Shown one piece after another: positions 25,701-37,750 of a stretch of 64,000 bases of DNA. The notes below the pieces were generated by a model. The model had not been told where the DNA came from. It saw only the letters and a program-made list of their open reading frames with translations, and did no database searches. Position numbers and translations under genes: made by a program. Numbering within the stretch: the first letter of the stretch is position 1; each line of letters opens with the position of its first letter. The DNA comes from Luscinia megarhynchos (Eukaryota; Chordata; Aves; Passeriformes; Turdidae), in assembly GCA_034336665.1 (NCBI GenBank), contig CM067566.1:29852330-29916329 (forward strand), in the 5' to 3' direction.

Positions 25701-26268
25701 CCTGCACTGGGAGCTATGGTGGCAGAGAATCAGCCAGGTCTGGAGCTGGAGAACAAGTGCCAGCAGCAAGAGTTTCTCTTCCTGAGCTTTTTCAAGCTGA
25801 TATTGTTAGCAAACAAATTTCATCACAGGAGTGGGGATGGGAGGAGAGGGAAGGGAGGAAATGGTTGGGAGAGGCAAGAGATGCTCCATCTTTGCCACGA
25901 GTCACGCCTCCCTTCAAGTTACAAAACATAAATACCAGTTATGCAGCAGGAGCCTGGCAAAGTGCTGTAAGACAGCAGTGGAGCTGGGATATTGAGAAAC
26001 TGGGAATGACTGCTTGAAGTGAGATTTTTTTTATTTTTCCCCAGGGCTGGATCCTAGGATTATAGAGGTTTTGAAAATACTCTGTAATTTGTTCCACAAT
26101 TTGCACAACACATGTATGTGTTCCTATATTTTTCAAAATCAGGGATGATTATATCTCCCTACATATTTAACATTTTCTTTCTTATATCCTGCTCATATGA
26201 AGATGAATTTGATATGGCTACAGTGTTTTACTGTTGGTTTTTAGATAAATTGTGTTTTCCCATTTAAG
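19721..26268. other. Unique noncoding sequence
   Basis: A long AT-rich stretch without recognisable genes or transposons. It contains one 18-base tandem duplication at 21.47 kb (listed), several TTTAAA/AATAAA-rich patches, and small GC-richer islands at about 23.05-23.35 kb and 25.25-25.95 kb where open frames of 60-98 codons appear on the plus strand. None of these frames shows a domain, a signal peptide with support, or flanking splice sites I would trust. Confidence 0.6.
21467..21502. repeat. 18-bp tandem duplication
   Basis: AGACTGTCAGTAATTATA at 21467-21484 is followed directly by the same unit with one G-to-A change at 21485-21502. Each unit contains TAATTATA, so the duplication doubles a homeodomain-type core. 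It is probably replication slippage. Confidence 0.9.
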
Positions 26269-26425
26269 CTGTGAATGCTGTATCCCTGGAAGTGTTCCAG
26301 GCCAGGTTGGTCAGAGCTCTGAGCAACCTGGTCTAGTGAAAGTGTCCCTGTCCATGGCAAGTGGGGCTGGAACTGGATGCTCTTTAAGGCCCCTTCCAGC
26401 CCAGGCCATTCTACAATTCTCTGAC
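26269..26425 (+). mobile_element. CR1 LINE 3' end
   Basis: A clear CR1 3' terminus in the plus orientation. TATCCCTGGAAGTGTTCCAG is followed by GAGCAACCTGGTCTAGTG, then GTCCCTGTCCATGGCAAG, GGAACTGGATGCTCTTTAAG, CCCCTTCCAGCCCAGGCCAT and the terminal TTCTACAATTCTCTGA. It covers only the last part of ORF2 and the 3' untranslated end, about 155 bases, so it is strongly 5'-truncated. It is the best preserved CR1 piece in the window. Confidence 0.95.
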
Positions 26426-29400
26426 TAAATGACTATTCCCCAAACAGAATCACATCAAGTGCAATTCCTCATTCTTTACCTATTATCTTTGAAAGAAAAT
26501 AAAATCCCCAAAAGGTAGCTTTCCCCAGAGAAACAATTAAAGAGCTACTGAAGATGAATGTACCTCTCAAATTTGGTTCAAAACCACTTCATTTCTTTCT
26601 CAGAAACAACTTCATTTCTTTCTCTTGTAGTAATCAGTTGGGTCGAGCAGTTCACATGCACTTATGCTGAAAACACAAAGGGTAGATTTACTGCATTTGT
26701 TCAACTTTGAAGACTGTTTTCTGGTCCCCTAAAGAAATGGAAACTTTTTCATCCAGCAAGTACATTTGCATTATAATTACCTGGAAAAATTAACCATTAT
26801 TATTTGAAATCCCAAAATATATGTAATTTTCTATTCAAATTGAATTGTGGTATGATGAGTATATAGCTATCTCTGAAATAAGTGGCATTATTTTCAGTTA
26901 TTGAACAGGAAAATTCATGTTTGAGGGAGAACAGTGAAGAAAATGGGGATCTAAATATTATTTTATGGAAGTGCTACCTACATTCTATTATCTGGGGATT
27001 TAAAGCAGTGGATATTGACTATGTAAGTGTCTGTCCACAAGTATTCAGGATAACCCTCTGCTCTAATACATGGTGAATTAGTAGCCTTACAGATAATTTA
27101 AACTGCTGGCTTTACAAGTAGGCAGCCAGTTGCTAGACACTTTCCCCAATGCAGCCATCTTTTGTGTTTAATAAAAAAAATACTAATTTTGTAGAAGGTG
27201 TTGGGAGCAGAGCTCTGTAAAGTGCCTGAGTAAATGGGATCCTGGGTGCTGACACACAGAACTGAAAATAGATTCATTTGGCTTTCAGAAGAGCATTATA
27301 AATAAAATCAGAGAAAAGGCCTTCCTCTCCCTTCCCCTCAATTTATTGGCAGACTGTAGCTCCAGTTCAAAGATGTGTCTAAAGGAGGTGTGAAAGGGTT
27401 GTGTGGCAGAGGGAATGGCTGAGAATGAGAAGGGGTGAGGCCCATTTCAGTCCAGGTGTGCTTGGATACTGCTGAGGCTATTCAAGTCTACAGAGGGCAG
27501 ATGGACCAAACCATACAGCAGAGTGCACTCAAGCACACACCAGAGATGTGCTTGAAATAGCTTAATAAAGATGTAGAGTTGCTGAAGGCTTAGTGCAGTA
27601 GACTGTAATAGCAGGTGGTCATCACCTTCACAGAAGATATGAGCATCCTGAGACCACAAGTGCAGCCCATTAATTCCAAAGCCAGCATGAATAACTGCCT
27701 GCACAAAAATTGAAGGTCTTCACTTTGGAGACATACTCATAACTGGTAGTACAAAGAGCAATGGTTTTGATTTTTCTTCTGCTGTTTCCTTATTTTTTTA
27801 ATGGAGTCTTTCAAGAGAATTATCATGTAATATTGAAATAATTAAACTGGAGGTTGTATTTGTGGCAATAATAAGAGACTTATGAGACAATTTAGAATAT
27901 TGAGCTTGCACTTGAAGTTTAGGTCATCCCACCAAAGCCTTGACAACTCTGAGAAGGCATTAAGGGTAATATAACCTTCAGAAATCTCTTTTGCTTCTGT
28001 AAAGAGGCAGAAGTCTCTCTCAGGTTTGTCCTTTTTTATATAACAGATGGTTTAGAAACTACAGATATGCTTGAATGTTTAAAATATTCCCTAAGGTTAT
28101 ATCCTACATGAAACACTAATTTTTGATATTCCATTAGTTCTTTAAGAATTGCTGTAAGTCAGTGCCCAATCCCTGACAGTAGCCAGACCCAGATGCTTCA
28201 GGGTACGATGCAAGAGTGTCTGATCTGAACAACTGCAGAATGAAGTGCTCAAAAGAAAAAACTTTTTTGGTTTTTATGTGTTGGAGTTTTTTTCCTTAAC
28301 AGAAATTCACTCTCCAATGCTTTGCCTATCCTCTAGGGCACTGTCTCCTTATCAGCAGTAACAACAAAAGATTATCCTTGTATACAGGACATACTTATCT
28401 GAGCAACAGCTGGATTTTTCAGGCCAAAGGTTTACATTTTTATCCAATGGAAGCACTGAGCCTTGAGCTGTCTTTGTAAGATAAAGAATTATCAAAAGCC
28501 AGTGTGCTTGACTTAAAGAATTTTTAGAATCTGGAGTTCACTAATCGTTGTCGTCTAAAGTATGCTGCATGTAATGACCTGAGGATGTGCCAGAAGGTGT
28601 ATTTCTTAATCCAAGAGAGTTCTAATGCTGAGCTGCAGTGAGAAAGAGCTTCAAAGTTAGAAATCTTAAAGGGTTACTTTGCTGCACCAGTCATTGCTGA
28701 CTGATATACTACTACTGTTAGTTTTGGTTTTCAGACTTAAATTTTTTTCTAGAAAGACCTTTTTCCTCTTAGCAATTGCAAGTTACTGATAATATGCTGT
28801 GAGAAATGCCTCTTCAGTTTCTGAGTCTTTTCCTAAACTTCTGAGCTGTGTATTGCCCTGGGACAGTGTGTTTCACACCTGCGTTATGTGACAGAGACAG
28901 TACTTTGTACACATTAACTCCTAGCAATAAACACCATTTTAAGGATTGAATATTGCAGTTTAGTAGTGTGAACAATTTATTATCCCACAGCTGTGGAACA
29001 CATATTGCTGAAACCTGGAGATGTGTTTCCTGATGTTTTGTTAATTACAATTTGGATTTTTTACAGCAAACCCTTAGGAGAAATTGAAGTAGAAGAATAA
29101 AATTTCTCTGTAATTTCCTGAAAGAGAAGTTCCTTGACAGAAATCTATTGCAACAATTTTTGTGCTAAAGATGAATGCAAAGGAATAATTTAGAGTCAAG
29201 CTATAAATCCATACAGGGTCTGTAGTTTTACATTGAGCACCCATACTGCTACAGCCAACTTGGGCATGTCTCAACTTCCACTCCTTTCTTCATTTTCCCA
29301 GGTGTTTTCAGATTCCTGCCAAAGCTCTGGTCCTGGTTAGGCCCCTATCCCTTTTAAAAATCTAACCACCCCCCTAGAAGGAGCTGTTCTCACAAAGGTG

Positions 29401-29879
29401 GATGTGGGATCTATGCTTGGCAGTGTGAGAAAAGGAAAAGTGGACAATGGAACTGGATTTTTTGCATTTGTCTACCATTTTATCTGAAGCAGACTGTAAA
29501 CATGTAGAATCTACTGCTTCAGACCCTCCCATCCTCTCCCTGGTGCCAAAGCAGCTGTTCACACAATGAACCAAGACAAGAGGTGTTCCAGGGCCCTGGT
29601 TTATCCCTAAATAAAATGTTTGGTTCTCTATTCACCCTAAAGAGATGGATTTGTTAATGCAAGGGACTGTGGAGACACACAAATATATATACTGGCACAA
29701 CATGGAGAGAAGCTTGACTTTGGAAGTGATTCAGGAAAAAGCAAGAGTATGTTCTCCTAGAAAAGAATGTCTCATACATCCTCAGCTTCAGATGAATTAG
29801 TGAATATTCATTCCCATGGGTAGTATTGCTAATATCAGAAGACTGGCTACAGAGTAAGCAATTTACAGTGTAGCCCTTG
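26426..29879. other. Noncoding sequence with a decayed reading frame
   Basis: AT-rich DNA without recognisable genes. It includes a short direct repeat at 26.59 kb (listed). A plus-strand frame at 27456-27713 reads like a helical polypeptide but is broken by four stop codons (27558, 27591, 27606 and 27609). I do not recognise it. A sequence around 28.16-28.25 kb has the look of an old dispersed repeat but cannot be named. Confidence 0.5.
26586..26624. repeat. 16-bp direct repeat, 23-bp period
   Basis: ACTTCATTTCTTTCTC occurs at 26586-26601 and again at 26609-26624, separated by seven bases. It is a local duplication in pyrimidine-rich DNA. Confidence 0.9.
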
Positions 29880-30250
29880 GTTTCTCTACAGCAATTTATC
29901 TTTAATTACACCCCTTATCCTGTGTTGCCTCACAGACTTCTACGTGTGTGCTGCTGCCAATCTGTTACTCATTTGCATTGGCACAATGAGAAGGGTTTAT
30001 TGTTAGAGTTTATTTTATTACTATTTTTGTAGAAAGAATTTTTAACATAGTTAAAGGATTTGATCCTGTGGAATGCTGGGTCTTAGAGGCTCGCTAATTT
30101 CATTTGGAGTGGAGTCTGCTGTGCATCTCCCAGGGCACTCAGCCTCTTAAAGAATTAGACCATTTTGTAATGCCATCCATTTTTGCCAATATTTTATCAG
30201 TAATACAGAAATTATGCAAAAAGTTGTCTGTTAGCCTGATTAATTTCTGT
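29880..30250. promoter_or_regulatory. POU/SOX-like cluster, enhancer candidate
   Basis: A perfect octamer ATTTGCAT (29971-29978) lies four bases from a SOX-type ACAATG (29983-29988). TTTAATTACACC lies about 65 bases upstream. Downstream, at about 30.09-30.25 kb, come CGCTAATTTCATTTGG, GCCAATATTTTATC and a CTGATTAATTTC homeodomain-type core. Adjacent POU and SOX sites are a known arrangement in neural and stem-cell enhancers. The sequence is complex, with little microsatellite decay. No activity can be read from the sequence alone. Confidence 0.22.
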
Positions 30251-30901
30251 ACTGGAAAGGGATAGTGCATCTTTATGTCCTTAATAATCTAGAATTCAAT
30301 TGGATTTATACAATATTAAAACACATGGAATAAACACAGACACTCAGAATTTGAGAATTAATGCTGTCTGGATGTCCTAAACCCATGCAATAGACACTAT
30401 GGACCTTGAAAGGTCTGCTGAAGTGAGTGTCTGACAGGGTGGACAGGAGACCAGGTGTGTACCAGGATCTGAGATATTCTGTCGCCCTACCAGATACTCT
30501 GGATAAGCCAGAGTCAGACAGGGAGAACAGGAGAAACACAGTTGCTGCTTATGGTTACTGCACTTTTCTGTGAAGGGATATGAAAATTTTGATCCTGAGG
30601 GACTGGAAAGGATCATTCCTTTTCTTAAGGATATGTAGTCAGGCAGAGAAGGAAAGATGTGCAGCTGTCTATTCCTACAGGCTAGTTCTTTGAAATGACA
30701 GAAACAAAAAGAGGTGACATACTATAGAATAAATTTTGTCATTGGTGTTCTTGCATACTGGAATAATATCTACATGTGATGTGACATGAAATCACAGTCT
30801 TTTCCATCAGGAAATGGTTTATTCTGTTGGTTTTTTTTGTCTTAGTATTCATTCTTGTGTTTTTGTTTTCCCTGTCCTACTCTTCATGATAGTCCTCCCT
30901 C
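30251..30901. other. Unique noncoding sequence
   Basis: AT-rich sequence with overlapping antisense open frames of 77-79 codons at 30.3-30.6 kb that match no family. No repeat is recognised. Confidence 0.6.
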
Positions 30902-30943
30902 TTTTTTTTTTTTTTTTTTTTTTATTTATTTATTTATTTATTT
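30902..30943 (-). repeat. T22 plus (TTTA)5 tract
   Basis: Twenty-two T followed by five ATTT units on the plus strand. On the minus strand this reads as (AAAT)n ending in poly(A), the shape of a retroposon tail with embedded AATAAA signals. It borders a GC-rich block on its right. Confidence 0.85.
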
Positions 30944-31290
30944 TCTCCCCCAGACCTTCTCTTTGCAACACTGAGTGCTGCAGTCCCCCTGCCTTGCTAT
31001 TACTGCTTTCCCAATCACCAGACATCCTCATTGGAGGAGCTGCCTCATTTTCCTTTTCACTCCTTCTTCAGACCCCTTTGCCAGGAGGTTCTGGAGCTGT
31101 GGCTGGCGTGTGCTCAGCCTGCTCCCAAAGTGACTGTGCAGCAGCCTGGGGAGAACCTCTGTCCTGAGGGGCATGGAGTGACCTGGCCCTGCAGCAGGAC
31201 AGAACAAAGGGTGTGAGCTGCAGTCTGCAGGGTAACTCCAGGAGCATGAGATCGGATGTTGGTTCACAAGAAGAGGCAGAAAATGCATTT
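30944..31290 (-). other. GC-rich block ahead of a poly(A)-like tract
   Basis: About 350 bases that are much richer in GC than the surroundings and end, on the minus strand, in the (AAAT)n/poly(A) tract. An 86-codon minus-strand frame (31028-31288) runs through it, ending in a charged KGSEEGVKRKMRQLLQ-like tail. Frames of 61-117 codons also occur on the plus strand. It could be a processed retrocopy, an old LTR piece, or a CpG-poor regulatory island. I do not recognise the protein and do not claim a gene. Confidence 0.35.
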
Positions 31291-34200
31291 CTGACTCACT
31301 TTGAGGAACAGAGTGTAATGCAATGACTCAGGCAACACCAGGTGGGACAAATGTGCCTTGGGGCAGTATTCCACCCTGAAGACATGGGAGCATTTTGTAT
31401 AGGATAGAAAGGTGGAAAATATTGCAATATATTTTGGTGAGAAACAAAATGCATCTTGAAGAGCAGAAAAGTATAGATAACAGAGCACTGGTGGTTATAG
31501 CAGTTTCTGAGCTTCAATCTATTCTAATCATGGAATGTAGAATAAACCGCTTATTTACTTCTAGATTTCACATTATTTACTAAGTTTCTTCGTTGAGCAC
31601 AGCAAATAATAGAGCAACTTTCACAGAAGACAATATAATTTGATTTATAATGATTGTGAATTTTACTATAACTTTATTTTCTTGTATGATTCATTTCTAG
31701 CTACAGTAATGTCGGTTTATGATGCTCTTTTAAAGTAATCATAATGTAATTTTTGCTATCTCTTTTGGAATGTTTGCTGTCTTAGACATATGTCTGGTGA
31801 CATTTAAATGAATATTCTATTTATGTGTGGCATGTTCATAGGATAAAACTGTAAAACAGATTTTAATGTGCAAATAAACACTATGCTATGGCACTGATGG
31901 GGGGTGTTTTCAAGGTTATACAATACATTGATACCATCAGGGCAAACAGATTTTCAATATGGAACAATTTCATATCAGCATTTTTTCTAAAGCCAGATAC
32001 AGAAAATTGAATGCTATACAGTGTACACTATTTAAAGATAAGGAAGATTTAATATTGTTACATGTAAAAATTATCTACTGTATTCAGAGAAGGATTTGTG
32101 GATGCTCAGACATGTTAAAACTCTGTTTCTTTTGAATGTGAAATTGTTGAAACAGTAGAGGTGCTATTGCTTTGGAGTAAGCCCTGAATAATGCTGAAGA
32201 CTTGCTGATCTCACTTCACACTTGTTTGAAATTCACAGTGTCCACCAGGATGTATTACTGTCAGTTCAGGGGTGAAGTCTGCCAAAATGAGCCACATAAT
32301 TCTTCATCCTCAGTGAAAGAAGTTCTCACAGGTCTACACCCTAGCTTTGGAAGGTTTGTGTTACATGTAAACAAATAAATTCAGAGTTAGTTCAATGGTA
32401 GCTTGCCTGGATGATATAAAAATACATGATGGGGTAAATGTAAAGCATTTCTCCTTAGCACCTTGCTTATCAGGACAAGAACATCTTGGGGTGGAAACAC
32501 CCTGCAATATTTCCTGTCTGGGTTGCAGGAGTCACAGGAACGTGAGGTAGATGGGAGTCACAGTGATGCCTGGGGGAGCACAGTGAAAATGGAATGCTTC
32601 ACCAAGAAGGTAAAACTACTAAAAATGAGAGAGGAGTAAGATGTGCAAGGGTAAATGCAGTCTTTCATTTTACTATCTAGAACTCTATCAATATCTATGG
32701 CAATACAAATTTAATTGCTCTCAATCAAAGAGTTATGTTAAGTAGTTGGTCAAATATGAGAATAGGATGATCAGCACTTCTGAAGAGGATAGGCATTTCC
32801 TTAAGTGTTAATCATAGAAATTAAAATTATTATTCAAAACTAACTTGGTGATCTGTCCACTTTTTCTTTAAAAACCCACTAAAGACTTTCTACTCCTTAA
32901 GCTTACACCTCCCTTTTCATCATTAGGACTTTTTCCCAAGCCTGCTTGCCATGGTGAATCTGTGGTTGTGAAAAACTCTGCTCAGTTTCCTGAACACCGT
33001 GGAAAATATTCCTATGGCCATCTCTGGGGCTACAAAATCCATCCACTGGAAGACAGACCCCCTACTCCTCACAAGATTCCAGGTTTTGTTCAGGAAGAGA
33101 CAGCTGTGTTTTGCAGTGGGTAATTTTCATTACTTTGGGCTTTTCCAGTTATTCCTAGAAGGAATACTTCTTTCCCCCCTGCATCAAATGCTTTTTATCC
33201 AAAAGAAATTTTCAGAATAAGAATAGGAGCAATCTTTCCACTCATCTTCTCAGCAACTGTCTTTAACAAAATACATCATAACTTGCAGAAATTACATAAA
33301 GAAGTCATACAGACACATGATTCCTTGGTATTTCTAGAACTTTAGGAAGATGAACTGTGCCATCATATACATTCATTCCAGGCACGGACACAAAGACACA
33401 ATGTTCTGCCACTTAACACTTTGAAAAAGTACTAAGACAAAATCACATTTGATTAGATATTCCATTTATTTCATTAATACATTTATGACCCACAAATTCC
33501 TCATGGCTAACTGGAATAGAATTACATTTCTACTTTTCCAGAAGAAAATGTTTTTTTCATTCAAATACAAAATTTATTTTACTTTCATTAGAATGAGAGA
33601 TCTTTTAATGCTGTGAAAATATTTTGTTTCAGTGTTTTGGAAAAACAGATAAAAGTTGAACAAAGTTGATTCAAAGCTTTAGATGGTTTAATGCCCTTTC
33701 CATGTGATGGTCCCACAATTGAAATTTTGGCTCATCTGGTCTCTGAGCTGTCTTATTAACCATTGGGTTATGGGTTTTTCTGACTTCTTTCTTTTGTTTT
33801 AGTGATCCTGGATCTAAGCAATTTTGCCAGAAAAGCTTGTTAAGAAGAATGGTTCTGATTTTAATGAGTTAGCATGTCTGTTGCAGAGGTTTTGTCAACA
33901 ATTTTCCTAAGAGGTAATTATAATTTCATTCATGATTCAGATAGCTTGCAGTTGTAATAGTTCCTTGAGTCTCTTCAGTTTAGCTGTCTTTTTAAAGTGT
34001 CCTTCTCACAGCTTCTTGTTTGTGAAGAACAGTGAGATTTGCACCTCTGTCATACAATAAATTCAGCTAAAAGAGACACATAGGCAATGTTGTTACTGGT
34101 CTCTGTTTTGTTTATGAGAATCCTCCAAGTCTCTGTAAAACAGCAAATTTGCACACATTTCAAATACACCAAAAAAAGTAATGTATTATTTGTTTTTATT

Positions 34201-35774
34201 GGACTGCAAGTTCCCTCTGCATCAATGTTGCAGTAAGATTACCATGAGATAACTTGCTGAGTGCCCCTTTTGCCCATCAGCTCTGGGCCAACTCAGCTGG
34301 CTACAGGCAAGAAAAGTCATTTTAGTTCCAAAATGCAAACATTTTTCAAAATGTCATCCAATGCCAAAAAAAATAATACTTGCAGAGATTGGGCAACTAC
34401 TCCATTTTCAATCTCTATTACTTTAGCCATTCGTTTGGAATAGACCTATTATGGCAGGTCATATTACAATGTCAGCTTTTTAAGACTCACTATAGTGAAG
34501 AGTTGACAGCATTTTATTGGAAGTGTTTTCTGTAATACCTGCAAGATCCTTTATGCTGTCCACGAATATTATTCCTCTATAAACTATTCATTAGTGCTTT
34601 ATCAATCTTTTGTCCTCAGACATAATGTGTTGGATGTAAGCTTTGAAAAATTTAAACGCAACAGAAAACTGTTAATACTTTTAAGAGTAAGAAGGATTGC
34701 TGACTATTTCAAATGCATAATGTAGATCTTTTATAACTTCAAGAAAATCTTTGTCATTCCCTCTTGTAACTTGTATCAAATCATACCTTTAGGTGTAACA
34801 ATAATTTCTTTACATACATGTTAAAAATTAAGACTGAACAGAAACAAAGGGATTTAATATCAAGGGAAATTATGTCCTTGCATGAATGGCATCTATTTCC
34901 ATTTTATTCTTATTTGACAATCCATAACAGGAAATGAGAAATGTTTCTGGATGTCAAGTCTTGAAATCTGGGTTCAGAAACACAATGATGGTGAAGCAGA
35001 TCAGTAGAAGCTTTTGTTAGCTGGTACACATTGACTGGCATAAATTAAAGCAGTTGCAGAGACTAAAATGTTTCACCTTCTGACACATCCCTTTTTAGTA
35101 ATCTAAAATCTACTGAAGTGATGAGTTGGCAGTTTTTGATTTGCAGTATTTAAGTATCCAAGAAACTGAGATAGAAGCTTCTATAACTTCTCTAAAAGAG
35201 GTCCTGTGAAAATACAGTGCAAAAATCTACCCCAAAACTTTAACTCATTAGACTGCAAGAGAAACATTTACATGCACACAGTGTTCCTCTCGTATGAAGG
35301 AATCATACACAACACGATATTTTTATTCAGTACTATGAACTTTTCCTCTTGTCCTCTGATCTTCCTAAAATGAGAAGGCACATTGATAGCTGAATACAAT
35401 TTTGCTTTTTTCTTTGCTTGGGGGGTCAGCCATTTAGTATTGAATTGAAGTTTAAAGACAGAGTGTTTCTGATTTTTAGTTTTATTCAAATGGCCAGAAT
35501 TTCTTTTTCTAGAAAACTTCAATCCATGTAACGAAGAGTTTTATACTCTGAGGCAAAGAAAACTTAGAGTTCGTGCCCCCACTCCTTCCCCTACCCCCCT
35601 GATTCACCTCTGAATCTGTACATGCTGCATATTTAACAGTAGAGTAATTATTAAGTTTCAGCAAAATTCATATATAGCTTCTCCATGTTCATGATTCTGC
35701 AGGCTCAGACAGCTGTGGAGATACAGCTCTACAAAGCTGAAAAATTGCTTGCTCCTCTAAAATAGCAAAAGAAA
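31291..35774. other. Unique noncoding sequence
   Basis: AT-rich DNA without recognised genes or transposons. Small open frames (60-84 codons) occur at 31.3-31.6, 33.0-33.2, 34.3-34.4 and 35.3-35.5 kb, none with recognisable features. A pyrimidine tract ending in TTTTGTTTTAG at about 33.8 kb is acceptor-like but has no supported exon behind it. Confidence 0.6.
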
Positions 35775-35960
35775 AAAATTACATGGACTTATTTCCAACA
35801 CGACAAGCCATCAGCAATTACCACAGCAACTTTCCAACCGGAAAGTGGGCAGTAAATAAGCACATTGCAAATATCGACCAACACCTGCAGTGAGTAATTA
35901 CAGCATCAAGGTATCCCTGATCTAAGTGGCAACAGTTATTGTAGTTAACCCACAGGGCAA
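35775..35960. promoter_or_regulatory. Motif-dense segment, enhancer candidate
   Basis: The core is a perfect inverted repeat ACTTTCC-AACC-GGAAAGT (35829-35846), which holds ETS/NFAT/STAT-like GGAA half-sites in opposite orientations. It is followed by an octamer-related ATTGCAAAT, an E-box CACCTG (35882-35887) and a homeodomain TAATTA (35895-35900). Two CpGs survive inside the cluster, which is notable in this CpG-poor window. The combination suggests a conserved regulatory element, by inference only. Confidence 0.22.
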
Positions 35961-36550
35961 AAAGAGCCATGCCTTCCATTAACACTGCTTGGTACATTAT
36001 CTGGTTACATTTAGAAACATGACCCCAGTCAGATCTGGGATCTGTCCCATTTGTTGCAGCTCATCTGAGATATAATGTTCTTTCTGCTACATTGACCTAT
36101 TCAAAACCATTTTTGTTATCTGAGTGTTGTCACCTCTGATGTGACCTTGCTGTGGTCTGAGCTCATCATGGGACAGTTTTTCTCCTGGGCATTTTGGTTA
36201 TGGGAGATACTGTATCTCAGCCACAGGGGGATAAAATTCTCTCTCTCTCTGTTTTTTTTCTCTTTTTTTTTTTCCTTTCCCTTACTTGTGGAGATTTTGG
36301 AATTTTAAGAAGCAGGCACACAGCAATGTTGTTTCTTATCTCTACCTGTTCAGATTTCTTCTTCTCTATCATATGCTTTGAAAGGTGTTCAATGGCTTGC
36401 TTTGTTTTTCTTCTCTTTAGAGGACAATAAGAACTTGCTATTCTAGAAGTGTATCTGTATTTCCAAGCAGTTTTGTTACTTGCCTTGGGTTTTCTTCCTT
36501 AGCAAACTGCCCATTTCCCATTTTTTTTCTGCAATAAAATGTAACCATCA

Positions 36551-36567
36551 CTGCTGCTGCTGCTGCT
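36551..36567. repeat. (CTG)5 trinucleotide repeat
   Basis: Five perfect CTG units plus CT. It is a short, ordinary microsatellite. Confidence 0.9.
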
Positions 36568-37179
36568 AAAAGAGAAGTAAAATGAAAACAGAATTTTAAA
36601 GTAGGATTGTAATTCTGTTTTGGGTTCTAGTTTTATATATATTTGCTTTTCTTTGTGAAAAATTTCATATATCTCACAGATCAGAAAAATTAAGAATATA
36701 ATCCTGGATTACACCAACCAAATTCCACTGAATAGGTTAGAAAGAGTTTATATTAATACCTTTAAAAGGTAATGTAGGCATGAAAGCTTCCTGAATGGTT
36801 TGCTATTACCATACACCTTTGAAAGAAAATGAAATATGTTGCCAGTTGGGATAACATATTTGGCAGATATTTGGCCCATGCATTATTATATAAAATGCAG
36901 GCAAGTTAAAATTGAGGTTTCTTTTGTGTTTACATTTTGTTAGCTATGGAAGCTATGGAAGTTTTCTGCAGGAAAACTGTGCATGTCTCTCAGATTCAAC
37001 TCTAGGACCATATTTTATTCAGCCCTTCATAAAGCAGGTGTATCAACAAAGTTTTTGATAACAAAGATAGTGATAGTCAAAGAGGAATTAAATTGTTTCA
37101 TTACTTGCAATGATTTTTTTTTATCCTTGTTCATTTTGAACATGCTATGGAAAAGAAAATGAGAAAAAACTCATACTGT

Positions 37180-37247
37180 TATATATAAAAGATTATTCTA
37201 TATATAAAATATATATTTATATATATTTATATAATAAGTATATATAG
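37180..37247. repeat. AT-rich microsatellite-like tract
   Basis: An imperfect TATATA/TTATA repeat with small interruptions, nearly pure A+T. Confidence 0.85.
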
Positions 37248-37491
37248 TAAGAATTAAAAAGAGTGCACACTTTGATTAGTCTACTTCCAGACATGCAGAT
37301 CATGCATAAACATACAAATACATGTAAAATTAATTAAACTAGGAACAAAGTTTGTTTTCCAAACGTGTTCCATGAATATGGACAACCACTATGAAAAACT
37401 TTTAAGTTTAATAAGATATTTTTTCTAGGGAGAAGCATTTATGGCAATGCTTTAGAAAAATTGCTATCTTTTGCTACAGGAATCTTCTTAG

Positions 37492-37750
37492 TTCTGCTGG
37501 TTTGGGCTGGGATAGAGTTAATTTTCTTCACAGTAGCTGTTTTGGGGCTGTGTTTTGGTTTTATGTTGAAAAAGTCTTGTTAACACAGAAATGTTTTTGT
37601 AACTGCTGAGCAGGACTTATACAGAGTCAAGGACTTTTCTGCTCCTCACCTGACCCTACCAGTGAGAAGGTTGTGGGTGCATAAAAGGTTGGGACAGTGA
37701 CCCCAACTGACCAAAGGGATATTCCATACCATGTGGCATCATGTCCAACA
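37492..37750 (+). mobile_element. ERVL-type LTR fragment
   Basis: This stretch matches, from memory, a very common avian endogenous-retrovirus LTR of the ERVL class. Landmarks in order are TTCTGCTGGTTTGGGCTGGG, GATAGAGTTAATTTTCTTCA, GCTGAGCAGGACTTATACAG, AGTCAAGGACTTTTCTGCTC, a TATA-like GTGCATAAAAGG near 37.68 kb, and CCCCAACTGACCAAAGGGAT followed by ATTCCATACCATGTGGCATC. The match stops soon after that point, before the polyadenylation end, so the copy is 3'-truncated or interrupted. No internal retroviral genes are present beside it. Orientation is plus by comparison with the usual reading. Confidence 0.85.

Larger units (their letters stand above)
35961..37491. other. Noncoding with simple repeats
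   Basis: AT-rich spacer holding a short CT run (about 36239-36250), a (CTG)5 repeat, a tandem GCTATGGAA pair at 36943-36960, and an AT-only microsatellite region. The 78-codon frame at 36.2-36.4 kb is driven by T-rich sequence and is not supported as a gene. Confidence 0.6.

Noticed and set aside
28160..28250. Sequence with the look of an old dispersed repeat
   Set aside because: I could not name or align it to any family, so it is not listed as a feature.
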